A DNA stretch of 37,494 bases from CAVEFW01 sp964579575 (GTDB lineage Bacteria; Actinomycetota; Coriobacteriia; Coriobacteriales; Eggerthellaceae), in contig CAZOGL010000015.1 in assembly GCA_964579575.1 (NCBI GenBank), positions 1-37,494 of the forward strand. The letters run 5' to 3'. The translations under genes and the position numbers were made by a program. Of this stretch, positions 8,056 through 15,540 are shown one piece after another (within the stretch, counting starts at the first letter, position 1; every line of letters starts with the position of its first letter). The notes beneath the pieces are model-generated. The model worked only from the letters and a program-made list of their open reading frames with translations. It did not search any database and had not been told where the DNA came from.

Positions 8056-8094
8056 ATCAATTATTAGTCCACTATGGTCCCTACCCCGACACCA

Positions 8095-8125
8095 GCGCCC
8101 CTTGACTTATCGAGCCGAGGGGCGC
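8095..8125. other. intergenic stem-loop
   Basis: GCGCCCCT (8095-8102) and AGGGGCGC (8118-8125) form a perfect 8-bp stem; a further AGGGGCGC follows at 8134-8141. On the plus strand GTTTAG follows, which is weak for a terminator. It may end a transcript coming out of the gap, or act in the leader of the next gene. Confidence 0.4.
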
Positions 8126-8236
8126 GTTTAGTGAGGGGCGCATCTAGTACGATTGCGTTTTAGTACAATCAACAGAAACAAACTCAACGAAACGGACAAA
8201 ACGGAGAATTCCGAGCAACCAAAACCAGGGGGAACC

Positions 8237-8416
8237 ATGACCGGAGCGCTGCCAAATTGCCTCATTTGCGGGGCGGAACTTGTCTATGCAACACAATCCT
8301 ATGAGGTCACCTGCGAATTTTGCGCCGGAAACAAGCAATGTCTGCGTATGGAGTGCCCCTATTTCCCCGGAAACGCCCCCGGAAACGCCAAGCATCCCAA
8401 CGAGAGCGAGGAGTAA
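8237..8416 (+). CDS. small Cys-rich zinc-ribbon-like protein (DUF5714-type N-terminal motif?)
   Basis: A 59-residue protein with cysteines at 8, 11, 26, 29, 35 and 40. The pairs CLIC and CEFC, spaced by 14 residues, suggest a zinc ribbon or rubredoxin-like knuckle. The pattern CxxCGAxLxYxxx-CxxC resembles my recollection of the beginning of DUF5714 domains, which are found with SAM methyltransferases; I could not check this. The start at 8237 has AGGGGG just before it; an in-frame ATG at 8153 lacks a site. Its stop overlaps the ribosome binding site of the methyltransferase that starts 5 nt later, so the two are probably translationally coupled and act together. Confidence 0.6.
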   Translation: MTGALPNCLICGAELVYATQSYEVTCEFCAGNKQCLRMECPYFPGNAPGNAKHPNESEE

Positions 8417-8421
8417 CTCCC

Positions 8422-10472
8422 TTGAAGTGGTCAGTCGAGGGCCAAAGCCCTGATTATCTTGCCGTGACACGTATGGCAACGCTTTCGCCCCGCGTCGTTT
8501 CAACCATCCTAGATTGCATCCACCTTGAACCCGGCATGCACGTACTTGACGTGGGATGTGGATCGGGTGAGTATGTGTTTCGCCTCGGCCACCAAGTCAA
8601 GGGCGTCGACTTTGTGGGACTCGAATACGACGGGGACTTCGTGGACTTGGCGAACAAGCGTGCAGCCGGGGAGGACGACCCGTTGTACGAACCCGTCGAC
8701 CCCAACAACACCTACACGTTCCTGCAAGGCGACGGCCTCCACCTCCCCTTCCCAGACGGGACGTTTGACGCTGTCATCTCCCACACCTATCTCACGGCCA
8801 TCCCTGACTATCAGGGCGCATTGGCTGAGATGATCCGCGTCTGCAAACCCGGCGGCCAAGTCTCCTCCGTCACAAACCTCAACAGCAACTTCGGCGGAAC
8901 CGGCGGTTTCAAATTGTTCCCACCGGTGGTCGACTCAAGCATGTCGGCCCTTGTAACGAAGATTGATGCACTCAAACGCTCCATGAGCTACATCGACATG
9001 GGCTCGGGTGTTCCGACCCACAAAGTCCAGCGCCTCTTTGCCCATCTTTGTCTTGACGAGGTCGCAGCGATGCCGCTTGGACAATATTTTTGCCTCAGCG
9101 ATGCAGCCACGACTCCCGAGGATTATAAGCGCTACGTCGAACTCCTTTACCGTATCGAATGCAACGACGTTGCACGCATGCGCAAGACTCCCGCCTGTTG
9201 CGAACAGACAACCGAGGACGAATGGGAGACCTACCTTGCCTTCGCCGAGATGCGCAAGGACTACCTCTTGTCCATGCAGGGCGCAAACCAAGAATGGACA
9301 TGGTTCGGTGGCGCGGCCCTCCTCGTATGGGGCACCGTTCCCCAAGAAGGGCTGACCCATCTTTGCGCCACAATCGCGGCCGAGCGGGAAGAGGCCGACA
9401 AGTGTCGCCAGGAAGCGCTTGCGCAGGAATTGGTCGTCAACGAGCGGCTCGTCCAAGCTGGTCCCGGTCGTGTTTGTCGCGTCCAGCTCGAAATCGAGGG
9501 CGCCGCCGGAAACGAAGACGCCACCGGAAGCGTCGACGCCGCCNNNNNNNNNNNNNNNNNNNNNNNNNNNNNNNNNNNNNNNNNNNNNNNNNNNNNNNNN
9601 NNNNNNNNNNNNNNNNNNNNNNNNNNNNNNNNNNNNNNNNNNNCGCCGCCGGAAACGAAGACGCCACCGGAAGCGTCGACGCCGCCAACGACGATACCGC
9701 CGCCAACGACGATGCCGCTGCCAACGACGATGCCATCAGCGCCGCTTCCAGCGACGATACCGTCACCGAGGCCAAAAACCCCAAGCCGAACAAGTTCAAG
9801 AAGGGAAAAAGGCGCGCCAAAAAGGAACGCAAGAAGAACCACGCAAGGAAGAAGGCGGCGTCCACGGAGGCCTCCGCTGGGCAAGATACAGGGCAAGATG
9901 CTGGGCAAGGCGCAGGTCAGGTCGCAGGGCAAGCCACGGGACAGGCCGCAGGTCAGGCCGCAGGGCAAGGAGCGGAAAACGGGAGCAAAACCGTCGACTA
10001 TGCCGCGTTCCTCAAGGACGCCCGTCTCGTCGGGGCAGCGCAAGATACACCGACAACCGACCCCAAAACCCCGCGCATCGTCAATGCCTCTGGTTTCAAC
10101 CCTTCCCTTGCCTTTGAGGAGGCTTACGAAATCGCATTGGGCAAGAACAGCGAGGAGCGCACCCACCGAAAAGCTGCAGAGAAGACCGTGTGGGACGCCT
10201 TAAAGGCTGGAAAGCTCCTCTCATCTCCTCTTGCCTATGAGGAGACCTACGACATCGATCTTATGTGGGACACCCTTGCCGAGACGATGGAGCTTGGGTG
10301 GGGCGTGTATTTCTTTGACGTCAGCGCAAACGTCGACCTTCCCGCTGTCTTTTGCGAAGTCCACGCCAACGGCTATCGCCATCAAGCCGTTGCAGCCCAT
10401 CCCGATCGGGACGTGGCCATCATGCGATCCCTCTCTCGCGCCCTCGCAAAGACCGCTCCCCCCTTCCTGTAG
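8422..10472 (+). CDS. SAM methyltransferase with repeat linkers and a YcaO-like C-terminal segment (split by a false gap)
   Basis: A TTG start at 8422 follows GAGGAG by 8 nt. Residues about 1-330 form a class I methyltransferase (motif I VLDVGCGSGEYV; motif IV region DGTFDAVISHTYL; RVCKPGGQVS). An acidic Ala-Asn-Asp repeat follows (AANDDT, AANDDA twice), then a Lys/Arg-rich stretch, then eight 4-residue Gly-Gln repeats. The last 65 residues (GWGVYFFDVS, LPAVF, AHPDRDVAIMRSLSRAL, ending APPFL) look like the C-terminus of YcaO proteins, but the usual ALTE glutamate is replaced (SLSRA) and the YcaO ATP-binding core is absent. The left and right parts sit in different frames only because of 100 N. 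Merging the identical 43-bp flanks restores one frame and a 635-residue protein. Substrate unknown. Confidence 0.7.
9501..9686. repeat. identical 43-bp flanks around an assembly gap
   Basis: Bases 9501-9543 and 9644-9686 are identical and sit on both sides of the 100-N gap at 9544-9643. Both encode AAGNEDATGSVDAA in frame. Either the contig ends overlap and the gap is negative, or the region holds more tandem copies that the assembler could not resolve. Confidence 0.9.
9876..9971 (+). repeat. eight 12-bp units coding a Gly-Gln repeat
   Basis: Eight units of 12 bp, for example GCTGGGCAAGAT and GCAGGGCAAGCC, encode tetrapeptides of the type AGQx/TGQx in the linker of the methyltransferase/YcaO-like protein. 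Just before it, three 18-bp units at about 9681-9734 encode AANDDT/AANDDA. Such repeats are likely to vary in copy number between strains. Confidence 0.9.
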
Positions 10473-10543
10473 CGCTCCCCCACGTCGACCAAAACGTCAT
10501 AAGCTCGCCAACTTTGCCCCTAAGGACAACAGCCTTGAGGTGC

Positions 10544-10566
10544 AGGGCACGACATTTGCCCTTTTG
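10544..10566 (+). terminator. possible weak terminator after the methyltransferase gene
   Basis: AGGGCA (10544-10549) pairs with TGCCCT (10557-10562) around a 7-nt loop and is followed by TTTG. The stem is short, so it may be weak. It lies between the methyltransferase stop and the thrS promoter. Confidence 0.4.
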
Positions 10567-10612
10567 AATGCCCTGTAAATCGAAAAGCCAAGGTTGCTCG
10601 GGGAATTGAGAG

Positions 10613-10618
10613 TATACT
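10613..10618 (+). promoter_or_regulatory. possible -10 box of thrS
   Basis: TATACT lies 44 nt before the thrS ATG. No good -35 hexamer is found at 16-18 nt, so only the -10 is annotated. I see no T-box structure in the short leader. Confidence 0.4.
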
Positions 10619-10662
10619 GTCGACTTGTATGCACTCGCAAACACCAAGAAAGGTCTGCGGAT

Positions 10663-12426
10663 ATGAAAATCATTTGCAAAGACGCGTCTGTTATCGAATG
10701 TCCCGAGGAAGACGAACTCGAGGTCATCCGCCACTCCGCCGCCCATATTCTCGCCCAAGCGGTAAAGCGCCTGTATCCCGAGGCTAAGTTCGGCTACGGT
10801 CCTGCTACCGACAAGGGTTTCCACTACGATATCGACCTTGGCGACACGCGCATCTCTGAGGACGACCTTGAAATCATCGAGGCCGAGATGAAGAAGATCG
10901 TCAAAGAGAACCTGCCCTTCAAGGCATTCATCCTCCCTCGTGAGGAGGCCATCGCCCTCATGACCGAGCGTGGCGAGACCTACAAGGTCGAACACATCGA
11001 TGACCTTCCCGAGGATGCTGAAATCGGATTTTTCCAACAGGGCGAGTATATCGACATGTGCACCGGCCCGCACATCCGCTACACCAAAGCCCTCAAGGCG
11101 TTCAAGCTCATGAGCATCTCCGGCGCCTATTGGAAGGCCGATTCGAGCAACAAGATGCTCACCCGCATCAACGGAATCGCCTTCAAGACCCAAGCAGAAC
11201 TCGATGAGTACCTGACCATGCTTGAGGAGGCTGAGAAGCGCGATCATCGCAAGATCGGCCGCGAGATGGACCTGTTCATGCTCCGCGATGAGGCCCCGGG
11301 ATTCCCCTTCTTCCTCCCCAAGGGCATGGACCTGTATAACGCCCTGATCGAGTATTGGCATGAGATCCACAGGGATGCGGGCTACGTGGAGGTCAAGACG
11401 CCGATGATCATGACCCGCGGCCTTTGGGAGACCAGTGGCCACTGGGATCACTACAAGGACAACATGTACTCCACCACCATCGACGACGAGCCTTATTGCA
11501 TCAAGCCCATGAACTGCCCGGGCGGTGTTATGGTCTACGCGTCCAAGCCCCACAGCTATCGTGAGCTTCCTCTTCGTGTCGCTGAGCTCGGGCTTGTCCA
11601 CCGTCATGAGATGAGCGGCGCGCTCCACGGCTTGTTCCGTGTACGTGCATTCACTCAAGATGACGCCCATATCTTCATGCGTCCCGACCAGATTGCTGAC
11701 GAGATCCAAGGCGTTGTCAATTTGATCGACGGCGTCTACAAGAAGTTCGGGTTTGACTACTTCATCGAGCTCTCCACCCGCCCCGAAGACTCCATGGGGT
11801 CGGACGAGGATTGGGAGATGGCGACAAACGGCCTGCGTGACGCTCTCGTCCGCATGGGACTCGACTATGTCGTCAACGAGGGCGACGGCGCCTTCTACGG
11901 CCCGAAGATCGACTTCCACCTGCGCGATTGCCTCGGCCGTACGTGGCAGTGCGGGACGATCCAGCTCGACTTCCAGATGCCGTTGAACTTCGACCTTGGC
12001 TACATCGACGCCGATGGCGAGCGCAAGCGCCCCGTCATGATTCATCGCGTCTGCTTCGGCTCCATCGAGCGCTTCATCGGCATCATCACGGAGCATTTCG
12101 CAGGCAAGTTCCCCGTCTGGCTCTCACCGGTCCAAGTCAAGATCTTGCCCATCTCCGAAAAGAGCAACGACTACGCCCGTGAGATCTACAAGAAGTTGTT
12201 CGATCAAGGCATTCGTGTAGAGCTTGACGACCGCAACGAGAAGATCGGTTACAAGATTCGCGAGGCACGCCAAGTTGACCGCGTTCCGTTCATGCTCATC
12301 TTGGGCGAGAAGGAGGTCGAGTCCAAAACGGTCTCCGTTCGCAACATCATGACGGACCAGACCAACAGCATGGCCTACGAAGTCTTCGAGGCGGCCCTGC
12401 TCAAGAAGATCGGCGAGCGATCCTAA
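10663..12426 (+). CDS. thrS: threonyl-tRNA synthetase lacking the TGS domain
   Basis: A 587-residue class II synthetase that charges tRNA-Thr. The start at 10663 (MKIICKDASVIEC) has AGAAAGG upstream; the protein goes almost directly into the editing domain (HSAAHILAQAV, with CTGPH later), so the usual N-terminal TGS domain of about 60 residues is missing. No longer in-frame start adds one: only 23 codons precede it in this frame. The catalytic core shows motif 2 (LVHRHEMSGALHGLFRVR), the zinc cysteine of MNCPGG, the second zinc histidine RHE, IHR for the third, and a C-terminal anticodon-binding domain (VQVKILPISEKS). Its 3' end is followed by four 20-bp copies carrying the stop region. Confidence 0.95.
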   Translation: MKIICKDASVIECPEEDELEVIRHSAAHILAQAVKRLYPEAKFGYGPATDKGFHYDIDLGDTRISEDDLEIIEAEMKKIVKENLPFKAFILPREEAIALMTERGETYKVEHIDDLPEDAEIGFFQQGEYIDMCTGPHIRYTKALKAFKLMSISGAYWKADSSNKMLTRINGIAFKTQAELDEYLTMLEEAEKRDHRKIGREMDLFMLRDEAPGFPFFLPKGMDLYNALIEYWHEIHRDAGYVEVKTPMIMTRGLWETSGHWDHYKDNMYSTTIDDEPYCIKPMNCPGGVMVYASKPHSYRELPLRVAELGLVHRHEMSGALHGLFRVRAFTQDDAHIFMRPDQIADEIQGVVNLIDGVYKKFGFDYFIELSTRPEDSMGSDEDWEMATNGLRDALVRMGLDYVVNEGDGAFYGPKIDFHLRDCLGRTWQCGTIQLDFQMPLNFDLGYIDADGERKRPVMIHRVCFGSIERFIGIITEHFAGKFPVWLSPVQVKILPISEKSNDYAREIYKKLFDQGIRVELDDRNEKIGYKIREARQVDRVPFMLILGEKEVESKTVSVRNIMTDQTNSMAYEVFEAALLKKIGERS

Positions 12427-12507
12427 AGGTCAGCGAGCGATCCTAAAGGTCAGCGAATGCGTCCAAAGGCCAAGGATTGATCCTAAAGGTCAGCGAGCGA
12501 TCCCAAA
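12409..12507 (+). repeat. 20-bp tandem repeats copied from the thrS 3' end
   Basis: The end of thrS (GGCGAGCGATCCTAAA, 12412-12427) is followed by four 20-bp units at 12428-12447, 12448-12467, 12468-12487 and 12488-12507, of the form GGTCAGCGAGCGATCCTAAA with one to six changes. The parental TAA and two of the four units keep CCTAAA. As 20 is not a multiple of 3, the repeated stops fall in different frames. Confidence 0.92.
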
Positions 12508-12528
12508 GGCGCAAAACACGTAGACAAC

Positions 12529-12738
12529 CGTAATCAATTGCGATAACAGAGGGACCCGGAAACGATGCTTCCGGGTCCTTTCCNNNNNNNNNNNNNNNNN
12601 NNNNNNNNNNNNNNNNNNNNNNNNNNNNNNNNNNNNNNNNNNNNNNNNNNNNNNNNNNNNNNNNNNNNNNNNNNNNNNNNNNNCGTAATCAATTGCGATA
12701 ACAGAGGGACCCGGAAACGATGCTTCCGGGTCCTTTCC
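12529..12738. repeat. identical 55-bp flanks around an assembly gap
   Basis: Bases 12529-12583 and 12684-12738 are identical over exactly 55 bp and flank the 100-N gap at 12584-12683. A 55-bp overlap matches a common k-mer size, so the two contig ends probably join directly and the terminator they contain exists once. Confidence 0.9.
12707..12738 (+). terminator. thrS terminator
   Basis: GGACCCGGAA (12707-12716) and TTCCGGGTCC (12724-12733) form a 10-bp stem with a 7-nt loop, followed by TTTCC. It is duplicated at 12552-12583 only because of the assembly gap. It separates thrS from the convergent formate dehydrogenase operon. Confidence 0.75.
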
Positions 12739-12800
12739 ATTCACTTGTTCAGGGCATTTTCAATCACCTGTTCGCAAAGTAAACAGTTCGCAAAGCAAAA

Positions 12801-12834
12801 CCTATATCTTCTCGACACCCTAAATCTTCTCAAC
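12801..12834. repeat. duplication of the fdhA 3' end
   Basis: CCTAAATCTTCTCAAC (12819-12834, containing the fdhA stop) is repeated as CCTATATCTTCTCGAC (12801-12816), 14 of 16 bases identical and 18 bp apart, so a second in-frame TAG follows the first. A second pair, GTTCGCAAAG, lies just beyond at 12770-12779 and 12786-12795. Confidence 0.85.
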
Positions 12835-15540
12835 CTTGATGGCACAAACCTTGTACTCGGGCGCCTTCGCTATGTTGTCAAGAGCAGCGATGGTAAGCCA
12901 ATTGGAGTTGCCATCTTGGAAATGGAATGGCATCCACGTCTGACCAGGGTTCGTCTTGCCCGACACGCGAGCGGTCGACTCGATCTCTCCGCGACGGCTC
13001 GAGACGCGCACCCGCTCCCCATCGGCGATACCGAGAGCCTCTGCGTCGAGGGTGTTCATCTCGATGAAGGAGGTGTTTGCAATCTCGTTGATGCCCGGCG
13101 TCTTGTCGGTCATGGCGCAAGCGTTGTAGTGGTAGAGGATGCGGCCGGTCATCATCATGAGCGGATAATCCTTATCCGGCAATTCCGTCGACTCGCGATA
13201 CCCAGCCGTCGAGTAGCCGCCAAGACCACGCGAGAACTTCCCAACGTGCAAGATGGGCGTGCCGGGATGGTCGGGTGTGGGACAAGGCCATTGGAGACCG
13301 CGACCAGCGACCTCGGTGCTGTCGAGACGGGCATGGGAGATTCCGCCGAAGCTCGGGGTCACGCTCGCGATCTCGTCCATGATCTGGGCGGCCGACAAGC
13401 TCGGTTGTGGATAGCCCATGCGGTTCATGATCTCGGTGAAGATCTCGGTGTCAAGCTTCGTATCTCCCTCAATCTCCACCGCCTTGCGCACGCGTTGCAC
13501 ACGACGCTCCGTGTTGGAGAACGTACCCTCCTTCTCGGCGTAGCTGCGACCGGGAAGGATGACGTCGGCATACTTGGCCGTCTCGGTCATGAACAAATCG
13601 TCCACAACAAGAAAGTCCAAACTCTCGAGAGCCTTGATGACGTGATGCGTATCCGGATCGGTGCGGATCGGGTCCTCCCCGAAGATGAAGAGGCCACGGA
13701 TCTCGTGAGAGATCATCTTGGGGAAACACTCCGTCGCCTTTGTGCCGACCTTCGGATTGAGCTTCACACCCCACGCGTTCTCAAACTTTGCGATGACCTC
13801 GGGGTTCGCAACCTTTTGGTAGCCTGTGAAGTCCGTCGGCATAGCGCCCATGTCACAAGCACCTTGGACGTTGTTTTGACCTCGAATGGGATTCACACCA
13901 CAACCAGGACGCCCAAGCTTGCCACAAATCATGGCGATGTTGGACAAAGACATCACGCCCTCCGTGCCTGTGGAGTGCTCCGTGACGCCGAGGCAATACA
14001 GAATCGGAGCGCGGTCGGCCGTCGCATACAGGCGCGCCGCCGCACGCAGATCGCGCGCATCGATGCCGCAGATGTCTGCCACACGCTCGGGCGTGTAGTC
14101 AGCCACCATCGCACGGAGCTCCTCGAAACCCTCGGTGCGCTCGGCAACGAACGCCTCGTCGTAGAGACCCTCCTCTATCATGATGTGGACCATGCCGTTG
14201 CTAAAGGCGACGTTGGTGCCCGGCGTCAATTTGAGATGGATATCCGCGTATTCAGCAAGGTGGATGTCGCGCGGATCCACCACGATAAGGTGGGTGCCGC
14301 CCTCAACAGCCTTGCGAATCTGCATGCCAAGGACGGGATGCGCCTCTTCGGCGTTGGTTCCGACCATCATGATGACATCGGCTTGTTGAGTGATGTCGTC
14401 AATGGTATTTGTCATAGCTCCAGAGCCAAGGGTGATCGCCAGACCGGCGACCGTGGGAGCGTGTCAAACACGCGCGCAATTGTCTACGTTGTTGGTCCCA
14501 AAGGCGGTACGTGCCATTTTTTGGAGCATGTACACATCCTCGTTTGTCGACCTCGAGCAGGCAAAAGCAGCGAGCGCGTCACCTCCATCCTGCTCCTTGA
14601 TGGCCCCCATCTTCTCCGCGACAAGAGCAAGGGCCGTATCCCAATCGGCAGGCTCGAACTCGCCGGTCTGCTTGTTCTTGATGAGGGGAGTGCGGATGCG
14701 CTCCGGGCTGTCGACGAAGTCAAAGCTTGCAGAGCGACCTTTTACACACAGCATGAACTTGTTGGTGGGGCCTCCTGCGGGTTCGGCATCAACTATCTTG
14801 CCGTCCTTGACGACGAGGTTCAACTGGCACCCGACGGCGCAATGGGGACAGGTCGTGAGAACGCGGCTGACCTCCCAGTCGCGATAGCTCGCGCGTCGCT
14901 TCTCGGTTAAGGCCCCCGTAGGACAAGCCATGGCGCAATTTCCGCAACTTTCGCACATCGTCGTATCCCAGCCCTTGCCAAAAGGGGCCTTGATCGTTGT
15001 ACGAATACCCTTTTTGCCCGTCTTGAGCGCGTGGTTGTGGGCCAAATTATTGCAAGCACCTACGCAACGTTGGCATTTGATGCACAAATTGGGGTCAAAA
15101 CGCAAAAACGGGTTGTCGTCAAAGACCGGCTTCTTCACGTAATTGACCGGGAAAGGGGTCTCCGTAACGTCGTATTCGCGACACAAGGCTTGGAGCTCGC
15201 ATGCGCCGTTCTTGATACAACTGAAGCAAAATTTCGTGGAATCGAGGTTGTGCTCGACAAGGATGAGTTGCAACGCCATACGACGAGCGGCGGTAATGCG
15301 TTCGGATTGGGTTGTGACGACCATGCCGTCGAAGACGGTGGTGTTGCAAGCCGCCATAAGTTCGCCTGCGCCCTCGACCTCGACGACGCAGACGCGACAT
15401 GAGCCGATATGGCTCACGCCCTCAAGCGCACAAAGGGTCGGAATGCGTATCCCCGCCTTGGCAGCCGCCTGGATGATGCGAGATCCCGCAGCCACATCGA
15501 TGCCGATGCCGTCGATGGAAACATGTACCAGGTTAGACAT
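12820..15540 (-). CDS. fdhA: selenocysteine formate dehydrogenase, catalytic subunit with NuoG-like Fe-S domains
   Basis: One 906-residue selenoprotein that looks like two reading frames because residue 359 is encoded by TGA (14466-14464). The context NCARV-Sec-HAPTVAGL is that of FdhF-type enzymes, where Sec binds Mo/W. N-terminal domains: a 2Fe-2S ferredoxin (Cys 37, 48, 51, 65), a NuoG-type His97/Cys105/108/114 cluster, two 4Fe-4S clusters (Cys 153/156/159/163 and 196/199/202/206), then the 4Fe-4S of the molybdopterin domain (Cys 231/234/238/265). The C-terminal part binds bis-MGD. It oxidises formate or reduces CO2 in the cytoplasm. The start MSNLV at 15540 has GGAAGGA upstream and overlaps the stop of the flavoprotein gene. 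Sec insertion needs selABCD, which are not in the window. Confidence 0.95.
14431..14466 (-). promoter_or_regulatory. bacterial SECIS element with selenocysteine UGA codon
   Basis: The UGA (14466-14464) is followed 11 nt later by a hairpin in which GGTCGCC (14452-14446) pairs with GGCGATC (14440-14434, one G-U pair) around the loop GGTCT (14445-14441). The apical GGUCU is the same as in the SelB-binding loop of E. coli fdhF, and the distance to UGA is the same. Confidence 0.9.

Noticed and set aside
10473..10662. T-box riboswitch before thrS
   Set aside because: The leader from the -10 at 10613 to the ATG is only about 40 nt and has no T-box sequence or antiterminator.
12428..12507. CRISPR array downstream of thrS
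   Set aside because: The 20-bp units are directly adjacent with no spacers; there are no cas genes and the unit derives from the thrS end.
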